A stretch of 64,000 bases of DNA from contig OX044360.1 of NCBI GenBank assembly GCA_943846745.1, positions 682,001 through 746,000 on the forward strand, read 5' to 3'. This DNA is from Opacimonas sp002292215. GTDB taxonomy: Bacteria > Pseudomonadota > Gammaproteobacteria > Enterobacterales > Alteromonadaceae. The translations under genes were made by a program, and so were the position numbers. The notes below the pieces were generated by a model. That model searched no databases. It was not told the DNA's origin and saw only the letters and a program-made list of their open reading frames with translations. Of this stretch, positions 9,158 through 17,412 are shown piece after piece; positions within the stretch are counted from its first letter, which is position 1; the number at the start of each line of letters is the position of its first letter.

Positions 9158-9784
9158 ATCAATTTTATCCACTAGCAATACAACCTGTGTGCGAGAGCTC
9201 ACGTTGAATTTTTTGAATATTGAACTGATATGAGCTTTTACTGTTGCTTCGGTAACGAAAAGCTCTTCAGCTATTTGCTTATTCATTTTGCCCTCCTTCA
9301 GACATCTAAGTACTCGTAATTGCTTAGGTGTTAATCCTTTGACATACTCGATTGACGTTATTAAATCTGGCGCATTGACACCTATCTTATCAATGTACTT
9401 CTCTGGAATAAATAACCCTCCGTCTAGCACAGTCATAATTACATGTGCCATTTTGCGTGAGTTGAAGGTTTTAGGGATATACCCACGTGCGCCGTAGTGC
9501 ATGGCAATATTGACACTTTCTTCATTATCACTGGCCGAAACGACAATTACTGGTGTATTGGCTGATTTATCAATCACCGAAGTGAGCCCATAATAATTAT
9601 CAGAACCTGGCATGTTCAAATCAAGTAAAATTAAATCAATTTCAGGGTGATTTTTAATCGCTTTGAGCGTACTAGGTAAACTGTCCGATTCAATAATTTT
9701 CATATCATCAAAAAAAGGATTGAGAGCGGCTTGTAAAGCTTCTCGAAAAAGAGGATGATCATCTGCAATTAAAAACGTGCTCAT
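9146..9784 (-). CDS. LuxR/NarL-family response regulator (orphan)
   Basis: A 212-residue two-domain regulator. The receiver domain starts MSTFLIADDHPLFREAL, with the acidic pocket DD near the start and the phosphoacceptor Asp55 in ILLDLNMPG; the conserved Thr/Ser and Lys follow (VVSAS, YIPKTF). The C-terminal LuxR helix-turn-helix spans the last 65 residues (LTPKQLRVLRCL, NKQIAEELFVTEATVKAHISSI). I use ATG at 9784 because it places the receiver domain at the N-terminus; an in-frame ATG at 9808 adds eight residues. No histidine kinase lies nearby. It converges on fadE, overlapping it by 12 bases, so a link to lipid use is possible but unproven. Confidence 0.85.
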   Translation of the reverse strand: MSTFLIADDHPLFREALQAALNPFFDDMKIIESDSLPSTLKAIKNHPEIDLILLDLNMPGSDNYYGLTSVIDKSANTPVIVVSASDNEESVNIAMHYGARGYIPKTFNSRKMAHVIMTVLDGGLFIPEKYIDKIGVNAPDLITSIEYVKGLTPKQLRVLRCLKEGKMNKQIAEELFVTEATVKAHISSIFKKFNVSSRTQVVLLVDKIDLAD

Positions 9785-9885
9785 ATTTATTACGTCCAAT
9801 GGTTTCATTCATTTGGTAATGGTAAAATATATCACTAATTGTAAAATATAATACATAAATTTCATCAACCGAATGATAGGTTAAT

Positions 9886-10614
9886 ATGCCTCAAATAGAC
9901 AAGTTATTTTCGACACATCTAAATAAAATCGCTGATTTTTCGTTCGATGAAAATGTCGCCTCTGTATTTCCTGATATGATCGCCCGTTCTATTCCAGGTT
10001 ACCCATTGATGATTGAAAACATTGGTCGTCTGGCACGTCAATATTGCCAACCTAATTCCACTATTTATGATTTAGGCTGTGCAACAGGTACGGCAACATT
10101 AAGTATGGCTAAACATGTTGCGGTGAATGATTGTCAGATTGTCGGACTTGATAATTCGCCTGCGATGGTTAAACAATGCCAACAATTTGTGAGTCAATAC
10201 CACCACCCTTGCCCTGTGAAAATAGAATGCGCAGATATTACTACTTTTATGTATCAACCTAGTAGCGTCATATTAATGAATTTCACATTACAATTTTTAG
10301 CACCTCAACATCGCGAAGCTATGCTCCAACGCATTTATGATGCATTGTTACCTGGCGGAATTTTGATCCTTTCAGAAAAATTCACACATGAGCATGAGCT
10401 GGGTAATGAACTACTCATCAATTTGCATCATCAATTTAAAAGTGATAACGGTTACAGTGATTTAGAGATAAGCCAAAAACGAACTGCTCTTGAAAATGTC
10501 ATGCTAACCGATTCAATGGCGACTCACACCTCACGCCTTGAAGCTGTGGGTTTTGCGAATATCATACCTTGGTTTAGTTGTTTTAATTTTATGTCATTGG
10601 TTGCGGTCAAATAA
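9886..10614 (+). CDS. cmoA: Carboxy-S-adenosyl-L-methionine synthase CmoA
   Basis: CmoA converts SAM and prephenate into carboxy-SAM, the donor used by CmoB to build 5-carboxymethoxyuridine at position 34 of several tRNAs. The protein has the CmoA start DKLFSTHLNKIADFSFDENVA, the conserved VFPDMIARSIPGY, and a Rossmann SAM motif YDLGCATGTATLSM. At 242 residues it is near the E. coli length of 247. It is followed nine bases later by cmoB, the usual pair. Confidence 0.95.
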   Translation: MPQIDKLFSTHLNKIADFSFDENVASVFPDMIARSIPGYPLMIENIGRLARQYCQPNSTIYDLGCATGTATLSMAKHVAVNDCQIVGLDNSPAMVKQCQQFVSQYHHPCPVKIECADITTFMYQPSSVILMNFTLQFLAPQHREAMLQRIYDALLPGGILILSEKFTHEHELGNELLINLHHQFKSDNGYSDLEISQKRTALENVMLTDSMATHTSRLEAVGFANIIPWFSCFNFMSLVAVK

Positions 10615-10623
10615 GGATACCCT

Positions 10624-11592
10624 ATGCATTACCACTTTAGTGAGCTGTTATCTAAGTTAGGCACCCTTGGATTGGAGCAATGGCATTATGAATTACCGAG
10701 TCGTTTAGGTGAATGGGAAAAAGCCGCTCGCCATGGTAACGCCACTAAATGGCACAAACTTATTGATAAGTTACCCAAAATCACGACACAGTCAGCTTCG
10801 TTAGGCTCAACGGTAACCCTTAATCAACCAGCCATCAGCGAATATGAACAAAAAGTATTTAATGGTTTGTTACAGCAATTTAAGCCTTGGCGCAAGGGAC
10901 CCTATAATATTTTTGGTGTCGACATTGATACTGAATGGCGCTCTGATTTTAAATGGGATCGCATCGCACCCCATATTTCCCCTTTGGCTAATCGTAATGT
11001 GCTGGATGTAGGCTGTGGTAGTGGCTATCATATGTGGCGCATGCTTGAACAACAGGCTAAATGCGTGGTAGGAGTTGATCCAACAGAATTATTTTTCAAT
11101 CAATTTTTGATTTTAAAACGCTACTTACCCAGTGAACCCGTGTATTTCATTCCATTAGGGATTGAAGATATACCGGTTAGTCAGGCCTTTGATACAGTAT
11201 TTTCAATGGGTGTATTTTACCATCGACGTGATCCTATTTTGTTTTTACAACAACTCAAAGAGCAACTCGTCTCTGGCGGTGAACTGGTATTAGAAACACT
11301 CGTTGTACCAGGATGTGAACAAACGGTGTTGGTTCCTGCTGATAGATATGCACAGATGAGTAATGTGTGGTATTTGCCGAGTGTGAAAGCATTAACCTTG
11401 TGGTTATCAAAGGTCGGCTTTGTCAATATCCGTATCGTCGACATTGACCAAACTAGCACGGATGAACAGCGTAAGACCGAATGGATTGAAGGTCAATCTT
11501 TAGTGGATTTCCTTAATCCTAATGATCCTAACTTAACCATTGAAGGTTATCCAGCGCCAACACGAGCAACGGTGATCGCTAACCGCAAATAA
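10624..11592 (+). CDS. cmoB: tRNA U34 carboxymethyltransferase CmoB
   Basis: CmoB transfers a carboxymethyl group from carboxy-SAM to 5-hydroxyuridine 34 of tRNA. At 322 residues it has the family length. Visible hallmarks are the tryptophan-rich WRKGPYNIFGVDIDTEWRSDFKWDR stretch (cited in part), the SAM motif NVLDVGCGSGYHMWRM, GVDPTELFFNQF and GVFYHRRDPI. It follows cmoA directly. The next gene begins 80 bases downstream after an inverted repeat, so readthrough into the glucosylglycerate genes cannot be excluded. Confidence 0.96.
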   Translation: MHYHFSELLSKLGTLGLEQWHYELPSRLGEWEKAARHGNATKWHKLIDKLPKITTQSASLGSTVTLNQPAISEYEQKVFNGLLQQFKPWRKGPYNIFGVDIDTEWRSDFKWDRIAPHISPLANRNVLDVGCGSGYHMWRMLEQQAKCVVGVDPTELFFNQFLILKRYLPSEPVYFIPLGIEDIPVSQAFDTVFSMGVFYHRRDPILFLQQLKEQLVSGGELVLETLVVPGCEQTVLVPADRYAQMSNVWYLPSVKALTLWLSKVGFVNIRIVDIDQTSTDEQRKTEWIEGQSLVDFLNPNDPNLTIEGYPAPTRATVIANRK

Positions 11593-11631
11593 CCATCAAT
11601 CCCTATTAGTTGCGCAGTGTTGCAATTATTG

Positions 11632-11680
11632 GCATACATCTTGTGTGTAGATAGTTATGAATTATCGACAAGATGTATGC
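11632..11680 (+). repeat. Perfect 13-bp inverted repeat covering the start codon of the glucosylglycerate operon
   Basis: GCATACATCTTGT (11632-11644) is repeated as its exact reverse complement at 11668-11680 with a 23-base spacer. In RNA this would form a long hairpin, extended by ATT/AAT pairs if a one-base bulge is allowed. The ATG at 11673 lies within the right arm, so the initiation region would be buried in the stem. No T tract follows either arm, so it does not look like a terminator. A double-stranded operator for a dimeric regulator is the alternative. Confidence 0.8.
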
Positions 11681-13421
11681 AATCACTATGTATGACGCCT
11701 TTTTAGCGGAGCACCAGCTCTCACCCTCGTATATTGAATCTGCACAACAATGGTTCAACCCGATAATTAACGATTTGATTAAGCACACAAATAGTGCGAC
11801 GCCGTTATTTGTTAGTATAAATGGGTCACAAGGTTCAGGTAAAACAACGCTCGCTAGTTATTTACAATACACGTTAATTCATAAGCACAATAAGCGTGTT
11901 GTTGTGATGTCTATTGATGACTTTTATTATGACCAACAAACGCGTTTGCAACTTTCCAACTCAGTACATCCATTATTAAAGACACGAGGCGTACCAGGAA
12001 CACATAATCTCAAGTTATGGCAGTCAATTATGAATGCACTCACTCTCGGCCAACATTGTCGTATTCCAAAGTTTAATAAAGCGGCCGATAACCCATATCC
12101 TCAAGAACAATGGCAAGCAATAACAGGTAAAGTAGATATTGTAATCATCGAAGGTTGGTGCATGCAGATCCCGCCACAGTTAGATGAAATGCTTACTCCT
12201 GCGGTTAATCAACTTGAACAACTACAGGATCCTGATTTAGTATGGCGTCGTTTTGTAAATCACGCATTAGGTGAGTATCAAACATTATTTCAACGTTTCC
12301 ATTATCAAATTATGCTCAAAGCTCCCTCATTTTCAGTTGTGCATGCATGGCGATTAGAACAAGAACAAAAATTAGCACAGCGCTCTATTGATATAGCGGA
12401 CCACGCTTTAGGTATTATGAATGAGAAACAAATAGCTGATTTTATTGCACATTACCAGCGTTTAACTGAGCATGCACTTCAGGTATTACCCCCGTTATGT
12501 GACATTGTTTTTGCCCTGGACATGCAACGTCAAATCAAATCAGTACAACGCAATCAAGTCAGTTTTATTACTCAGCAAGCACTGCCCCTGATTTTTACCG
12601 ATTTAGACGGGACTTTAATGGATCATTATAATTATTCAAGTACAGCAGCATATCAGGCATTAAACTATTGCCATGAACTTGAGATCCCCATCATTCCTAC
12701 CACCAGTAAAACATTTGCTGAGCTACTGGTTATTCGTCAACAACTGAATCTTGATGGTCCATTTATTGTAGAAAATGGGGCTGCGGTATACATCCCTAAA
12801 CACATTACGTTATCACTTAAAGGTCGGTGTGAAGATAAAGGTAATTATTGGTGTTATTCCCTCGCCCCCAAAAGAGCGAAATGGCTAGCGATTGTAGATC
12901 AGTTAAATACCGAATTTCATGGCGAATTTACACACTTCGAAGCGATGACAACATTGGCATTAACCGCAGCGACAGGCTTAACATTTCCTGCGGCAAAGCT
13001 CGCAAAACAACGAGAATATGGCGAACCTATTTTGTGGCTAGGCTCTTCAGAGCGTCGCGAGGTATTCATTACCCGTGCTACTGAATTGGGTGCTAGTCCG
13101 ATTTCTGGAGGGCGATTTATTCACATCACAGGAGAAAGTGATAAAGCCACGGCAATGAAGTGGCTACTTGCTCAATATCAGCGACATTTTGTTGGAAAAG
13201 AATTTTTATCTATCGCTCTAGGGGATGGACCCAACGATATATCGATGTTGGAGCAAGCTGATTTTGCCTGCCAAGTGCGTTCACCTACACATCCATTCCC
13301 ACCTTTGCAACGTGCTCTCAATGCACCGACTTACCAGACTAAATTAGATGGTCCGGCAGGATGGAACGAGTACATCACAACCTATATTCTAAAAATAACA
13401 GAGGAAATTCAACATGGCTGA
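11673..13421 (+). CDS. Fusion of D-glycerate kinase-like domain and MPGP/GPGP-type HAD phosphatase
   Basis: A 582-residue two-domain protein. Residues about 40-290 form a P-loop kinase of the D-glycerate 3-kinase (GLYK/PRK-like) type: Walker A GSQGSGKTT at 51-59, then SIDDFYYD, a TRGVPGTHN loop, PKFNKAADNPYP and IIEGWCM. Residues about 305-582 form a HAD-IIB phosphatase with catalytic DLDGT (Asp310 and Asp312), PTTSKT, FIVENGAAVYIP and the metal loop GDGPNDISML, closest in style to mannosyl/glucosyl-3-phosphoglycerate phosphatases. The fusion would make 3-phosphoglycerate from glycerate and remove phosphate from glucosyl-3-phosphoglycerate. It overlaps the next gene by 8 bases. ATG 11673 is taken as start; ATG 11688 is an alternative, and neither has a strong ribosome-binding site. 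Confidence 0.85.
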   Translation: MYAITMYDAFLAEHQLSPSYIESAQQWFNPIINDLIKHTNSATPLFVSINGSQGSGKTTLASYLQYTLIHKHNKRVVVMSIDDFYYDQQTRLQLSNSVHPLLKTRGVPGTHNLKLWQSIMNALTLGQHCRIPKFNKAADNPYPQEQWQAITGKVDIVIIEGWCMQIPPQLDEMLTPAVNQLEQLQDPDLVWRRFVNHALGEYQTLFQRFHYQIMLKAPSFSVVHAWRLEQEQKLAQRSIDIADHALGIMNEKQIADFIAHYQRLTEHALQVLPPLCDIVFALDMQRQIKSVQRNQVSFITQQALPLIFTDLDGTLMDHYNYSSTAAYQALNYCHELEIPIIPTTSKTFAELLVIRQQLNLDGPFIVENGAAVYIPKHITLSLKGRCEDKGNYWCYSLAPKRAKWLAIVDQLNTEFHGEFTHFEAMTTLALTAATGLTFPAAKLAKQREYGEPILWLGSSERREVFITRATELGASPISGGRFIHITGESDKATAMKWLLAQYQRHFVGKEFLSIALGDGPNDISMLEQADFACQVRSPTHPFPPLQRALNAPTYQTKLDGPAGWNEYITTYILKITEEIQHG

Positions 13422-14643
13422 TTTTTATCAAAATGGCGTTATCACAACATTACATAACTTAGACGAACGCCCGATTACCGCCATCGAAGCAGAATTAACG
13501 CGGTTCTCTAAACAACGTCCAATGGGCTTAATTTTACCCTCCTTATTTTCTGAACTTGAAGGTGAAGCATTACCTAATATTATTGATGAAATAGCCAAAG
13601 TCCCCTATTTATCACAAATTGTTATTGGACTGGATCGAGCTGACAAAGCACAATTTCAACATGCTGGTGAGTTTTTTAGTCGTTTACCGCAACACACACG
13701 GATCCTATGGAACGATGGCCCTCGCCTACAAGCACTAGATGCTAAATTACAAGCATTAGGCTTAGCGCCGAAAGAACTCGGTAAGGGTCGAAATGTATGG
13801 TATTGCATGGGCTATACGTTAGCAGCAAATAAAGTAGAATCGGTCGCCCTGCACGATTGTGATATCTTAACTTATGACCGCTCATTACTTGCACGTCTTA
13901 TTTATCCTGTTGCCAACCCGCAATTTAACTACGAGTTCTGCAAAGGATTTTATGCACGTATCGCGGATGGAAAAATTAACGGTCGCGTATCTCGTTTATT
14001 GGTCACACCATTATTACGCGCCTTAAAACGTACCTTAGGTGATAACGAATATATTGAATTTATGGATTCATTTCGCTATCCATTAGCCGGAGAATTTTCG
14101 TTTCGTCGTGATGTACTCAACGATATCCGTATTCCAAGTGATTGGGGCTTGGAGATTGGTGTGTTATCTGAAATGCATCGTAATTATTCGCACAATCGTC
14201 TATGCCAAGCTGATATTGCTAAAGTTTATGACCATAAACACCAAGATTTATCTTATGATAATGAGCACGGTGGTCTGTCTAAAATGTCGATTGATATCAC
14301 CAAAGCACTCTTTCGAAAATTGGCGACACAAGGCAATACCTTCAGTACTGAGATGTTTCGTTCGATCAAAGCCACTTACTATCGGATAGCATTAGACTTT
14401 GTCGAAACATACCGCAATGATGCCATCATGAACGGCCTAACATTAGATATACATGAAGAAGAAAAAGCCGTTGAACTTTTTGCACAAAACATCATGAAGG
14501 CAGGACAATCATTTCTTGATAACCCCATGGAGACCCCATTCATACCAAGCTGGAACCGAGTCATAAGTGCTATTCCTGATATTTTTGAACAGTTAGAAGC
14601 TGCTGTCGAGGCAGATCATCAAGATTTAGCGCAAGGAAAATAA
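13414..14643 (+). CDS. gpgS: Glucosyl-3-phosphoglycerate synthase-like glycosyltransferase
   Basis: A 409-residue GT-A-type glycosyltransferase. It shows MGLILPSLFSELEGEALPNI, the nucleotide-binding segment QIVIGLDRADKAQF, a metal-binding DCD at residues 148-150 (ALHDCDILTYDRSLL) and the conserved GRVSRLLVTPLLRAL and WGLEIGVLSEM segments, as in GpgS/MpgS-type enzymes that join an activated hexose to 3-phosphoglycerate. Its place between a GPGP-type phosphatase and a glucosylglycerate phosphorylase favours glucosyl-3-phosphoglycerate as product. The sugar donor (ADP-, UDP- or GDP-glucose) cannot be read from sequence. It overlaps the upstream gene by 8 bases and is one base from the downstream gene, so the three genes are one operon. 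Confidence 0.8.
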   Translation: MADFYQNGVITTLHNLDERPITAIEAELTRFSKQRPMGLILPSLFSELEGEALPNIIDEIAKVPYLSQIVIGLDRADKAQFQHAGEFFSRLPQHTRILWNDGPRLQALDAKLQALGLAPKELGKGRNVWYCMGYTLAANKVESVALHDCDILTYDRSLLARLIYPVANPQFNYEFCKGFYARIADGKINGRVSRLLVTPLLRALKRTLGDNEYIEFMDSFRYPLAGEFSFRRDVLNDIRIPSDWGLEIGVLSEMHRNYSHNRLCQADIAKVYDHKHQDLSYDNEHGGLSKMSIDITKALFRKLATQGNTFSTEMFRSIKATYYRIALDFVETYRNDAIMNGLTLDIHEEEKAVELFAQNIMKAGQSFLDNPMETPFIPSWNRVISAIPDIFEQLEAAVEADHQDLAQGK

Positions 14644-14644
14644 T

Positions 14645-16423
14645 ATGAACAATATCGACCGTGGCACACAATTACGTGATGATATTTTGTATTACTTACA
14701 TAATATTTATGATGATGTGACACACCCAGCACTGGCTCAGGATTTTAATGACGATCTGAGTCAAGTTGCAAATGCATTAATTAGGGCATTAGCGCTAGAT
14801 GGTCTACAGCAACAATTTGAACCTAGGGCACACCAAAACCATTGGGACGAAACCCGCATAATGATGATTAGTTATGCCGATAGTATTTTTGATGAGACGC
14901 ATCCACCTTTGCAAGTGTTGCATCATTTTTTAAATACACATTTAGCGGATGTGGTTACGGATGTGCATTTATTGCCATTTTATCCATACAGTTCTGATGA
15001 TGGCTTCTCGGTGATCGATTATTCAACAGTGAATCCAGCTCACGGTGATTGGCGAGACATCAATCAACTGAGCCGTGAATATAACCTGATGTTCGACTTA
15101 GTCATCAATCATTGCTCTGCCCGCAGTCAATGGTTTACTAATTTTATTGCTGGGTCCGGTAAAGGCCATGATTTTTTCATGACTGCTTCGCCTGAGGATG
15201 ATACCAGTATGGTGACGCGTCCACGTGTTAGCCCATTACTCAAACCTACTGAGACATCACATGGCTTGCAACATGTATGGTGTACGTTTTCACATGACCA
15301 AGTAGATTTTGATTTTACTAACCCTAACGTGTTAATTGAGTTCGCACGGATCATAAACTTGTACCTTGAAAATGGTGCGTCGTTGTTTCGCCTCGATGCA
15401 GTCGCGTTTTTATGGAAAACTCTTGGCACATCCTGTATTAACTTGGTAAAAACGCATGAAATCATTAAATTATATCGGTTATTGATTGAACATAAATCCC
15501 CCAAAGCCATTATCATTACTGAGACGAATATCCCTAACCAAGAAAATTTAAGTTATTTTGGTAATGCTAATGAAGCGCATGCTATTTATAATTTTAGCCT
15601 GCCCCCATTACTCATTAACACGCTGGTATCACAAGATTCGTCAGCGTTAACACAATGGCTCATGAGTATGCCTCCTGCTCAAAACGGCACCGCTTACTTC
15701 AACTTTATTGCCTCTCATGATGGGATTGGTTTGCGTCCTGCTGAAGGGCTATTAGCGCCTGAAACAATCAATGAGTTGGTCACTACCATGCAAGATTTTA
15801 ATGGCAAAATATCATGGCGAACGGCTGCTGACGGCTCGCAATCGCCCTATGAAATTAATATAGCATTGATTGATGCATGTAGAGGTACGCATGAAGGTGA
15901 GGATGAATGGCAAATCGCACGATTTATGTGTGCGCACACCATTATGCTAGGTTTGGAAGGGATCCCTGGTGTTTATATCCATAGCTTATTAGGCACCATG
16001 AATGACATTGAACGGGTGAGAAATACTGGACAGAATCGCTCTATCAATCGCCATCGTTGGGAATACAATAAACTGGATACGGTGTTAAATAATGAAAACT
16101 CATTGCATTATATCATTTTAGATAAAATGAAAACGCTGATCAATATTCGTCAACAACAGTCGGCATTTCATCCCAATGCGACACAGTTCACATTACAACT
16201 TGGTGAACATTGCTTTGGGTATTGGCGACAAAGTATGGACCGCGCTCAGAGTGTTTTTTGTATTACCAACATCAGTAAACAAGAACAATTCATCCGCATC
16301 AGTGATGTGAATCTGATTAGCACGCAAACCTGGTCTGACTTGCTTTCTAATATGGTTCTGGCGCAAGATCAACAAACATTAACCTTAGCGCCATATCAAA
16401 CACTATGGCTTACTAACCGGTAA
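14645..16423 (+). CDS. GH13_18 glucosylglycerate phosphorylase (sucrose phosphorylase family)
   Basis: A 592-residue GH13 phosphorylase. The nucleophile Asp251 (FRLDAVAFLW), acid/base Glu293 (ITETNIP) and third carboxylate Asp359 (ASHDGIG) are intact. The segment DLVINHCSARSQWF resembles E. coli YcjM-type glucosylglycerate phosphorylases more than the bifidobacterial sucrose phosphorylase motif. The reaction would be glucosylglycerate plus phosphate giving glucose-1-phosphate and glycerate. Its neighbours, a glycerate kinase/phosphatase fusion and GpgS-like enzyme, agree with this substrate. Sucrose phosphorylase is the alternative. The 3' end overlaps the convergent reductase gene by 21 bases and no terminator is visible. 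Confidence 0.82.
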   Translation: MNNIDRGTQLRDDILYYLHNIYDDVTHPALAQDFNDDLSQVANALIRALALDGLQQQFEPRAHQNHWDETRIMMISYADSIFDETHPPLQVLHHFLNTHLADVVTDVHLLPFYPYSSDDGFSVIDYSTVNPAHGDWRDINQLSREYNLMFDLVINHCSARSQWFTNFIAGSGKGHDFFMTASPEDDTSMVTRPRVSPLLKPTETSHGLQHVWCTFSHDQVDFDFTNPNVLIEFARIINLYLENGASLFRLDAVAFLWKTLGTSCINLVKTHEIIKLYRLLIEHKSPKAIIITETNIPNQENLSYFGNANEAHAIYNFSLPPLLINTLVSQDSSALTQWLMSMPPAQNGTAYFNFIASHDGIGLRPAEGLLAPETINELVTTMQDFNGKISWRTAADGSQSPYEINIALIDACRGTHEGEDEWQIARFMCAHTIMLGLEGIPGVYIHSLLGTMNDIERVRNTGQNRSINRHRWEYNKLDTVLNNENSLHYIILDKMKTLINIRQQQSAFHPNATQFTLQLGEHCFGYWRQSMDRAQSVFCITNISKQEQFIRISDVNLISTQTWSDLLSNMVLAQDQQTLTLAPYQTLWLTNR

Positions 16424-17293
16424 ACGCGTTAATAAACTGGAGGTATCCCAACGGCCGCCTCCTGCTTGTTGCACATCAGCATAAAATTGGTCTACTAAGG
16501 CTGTTAAAGGCAAACTAGCCCCATTTTTTCGTGCCGCATCCAACGCAATACCTAAGTCTTTACGCATCCAATCCACTGCAAAACCGAACTCATATTCATT
16601 ATTAATCATGGTTTTAGCACGATTTTCCATTTGCCATGACTGAGCAGCACCTTTTGAGATAACATCAATGACCGCTTGGCGATCTAAACCCGCTTTGTCA
16701 CCAAAATGTAAGGCTTCTGATAATCCTTGTACTATGCCAGCGATACAAATTTGATTCATCATTTTAGCCAGTTGACCGGCACCCACATCCCCTAATAACT
16801 GATGATGACGACTATACACATCTAAAACAGGTTTAGCGCATTTATAATCCTCTGCGTTTGCGCCACACATAATCGTCAATTGACCGTTTTCAGCGCCCGC
16901 TTGACCACCTGAAACTGGCGCATCGATAAAACCAATATTACGAGCTCGACAAGCTTGTGCTAATTCGAGCGCTAATGTTTGGGAGCCGGTTGTATGATCA
17001 ATCAATATGCCGCCAGCAGGCATATTAGCAAGCACCCCATCATCACCATAAACTACACTACGAACATCATCATCATTGCCTAAACACATACAGACGATTT
17101 GTGCATCCGCAACAGCTAAAGCCGGTGTGGAGGCGGTAGAAGTGTGTGCCGTTGATGGTTGCTGCTTTTGCCAATCATCAGCTTTTGAGGCTGTTCGGTT
17201 GTACACACAGGTACTAAAACCCGCTTTAGCCAAATAGCCAGCCATCGGGAAACCCATGACACCTAAACCTAAAAATGAGACATTTTTTAACAT
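16403..17293 (-). CDS. NAD(P)-dependent beta-hydroxyacid dehydrogenase (tartronate semialdehyde reductase / 3-hydroxyisobutyrate dehydrogenase family)
   Basis: A 296-residue enzyme of the beta-hydroxyacid dehydrogenase family. The N-terminal Rossmann motif is FLGLGVMGFPMAGYLAKAG, the family signature DAPVSGGQAGAENGQLTIM follows, and the catalytic Lys lies in GAGQLAKMMNQI. Members reduce tartronate semialdehyde to glycerate, or oxidise 3-hydroxyisobutyrate; sequence alone does not decide. It converges on the glucosylglycerate operon with a 21-base overlap, which makes a glycerate-forming role attractive, but valine catabolism is equally in keeping with the genome. The start has hydrophobic MLKNVSFLGLG directly at the Rossmann fold. 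Confidence 0.82.
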   Translation of the reverse strand: MLKNVSFLGLGVMGFPMAGYLAKAGFSTCVYNRTASKADDWQKQQPSTAHTSTASTPALAVADAQIVCMCLGNDDDVRSVVYGDDGVLANMPAGGILIDHTTGSQTLALELAQACRARNIGFIDAPVSGGQAGAENGQLTIMCGANAEDYKCAKPVLDVYSRHHQLLGDVGAGQLAKMMNQICIAGIVQGLSEALHFGDKAGLDRQAVIDVISKGAAQSWQMENRAKTMINNEYEFGFAVDWMRKDLGIALDAARKNGASLPLTALVDQFYADVQQAGGGRWDTSSLLTRLPVSKP

Positions 17294-17412
17294 ATTTACC
17301 CTTGTAAAAATCCACTTTATGCTTAAATACGTATTATATGATATAAGTTATTTCAGATGACAAAACAATCAAATAATCATTCCATACTAGCAAAAATAAT
17401 AAAGGAAGAATA

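Noticed and set aside
11632..11680. Inverted repeat as terminator of cmoB
   Set aside because: No T tract follows on either strand and the right arm contains the next start codon.
14645..16423. Call as sucrose phosphorylase
   Set aside because: The NHCSARSQW-type loop and the glycerate/GpgS neighbours favour glucosylglycerate; sucrose remains a weaker alternative.
17326..17335. AATACGTATT palindrome upstream of gpx as a second LacI-type operator
   Set aside because: The core ATACGTAT matches the 35949 site but the flanking TG and CA are missing, and AT-rich promoters produce such palindromes by chance.
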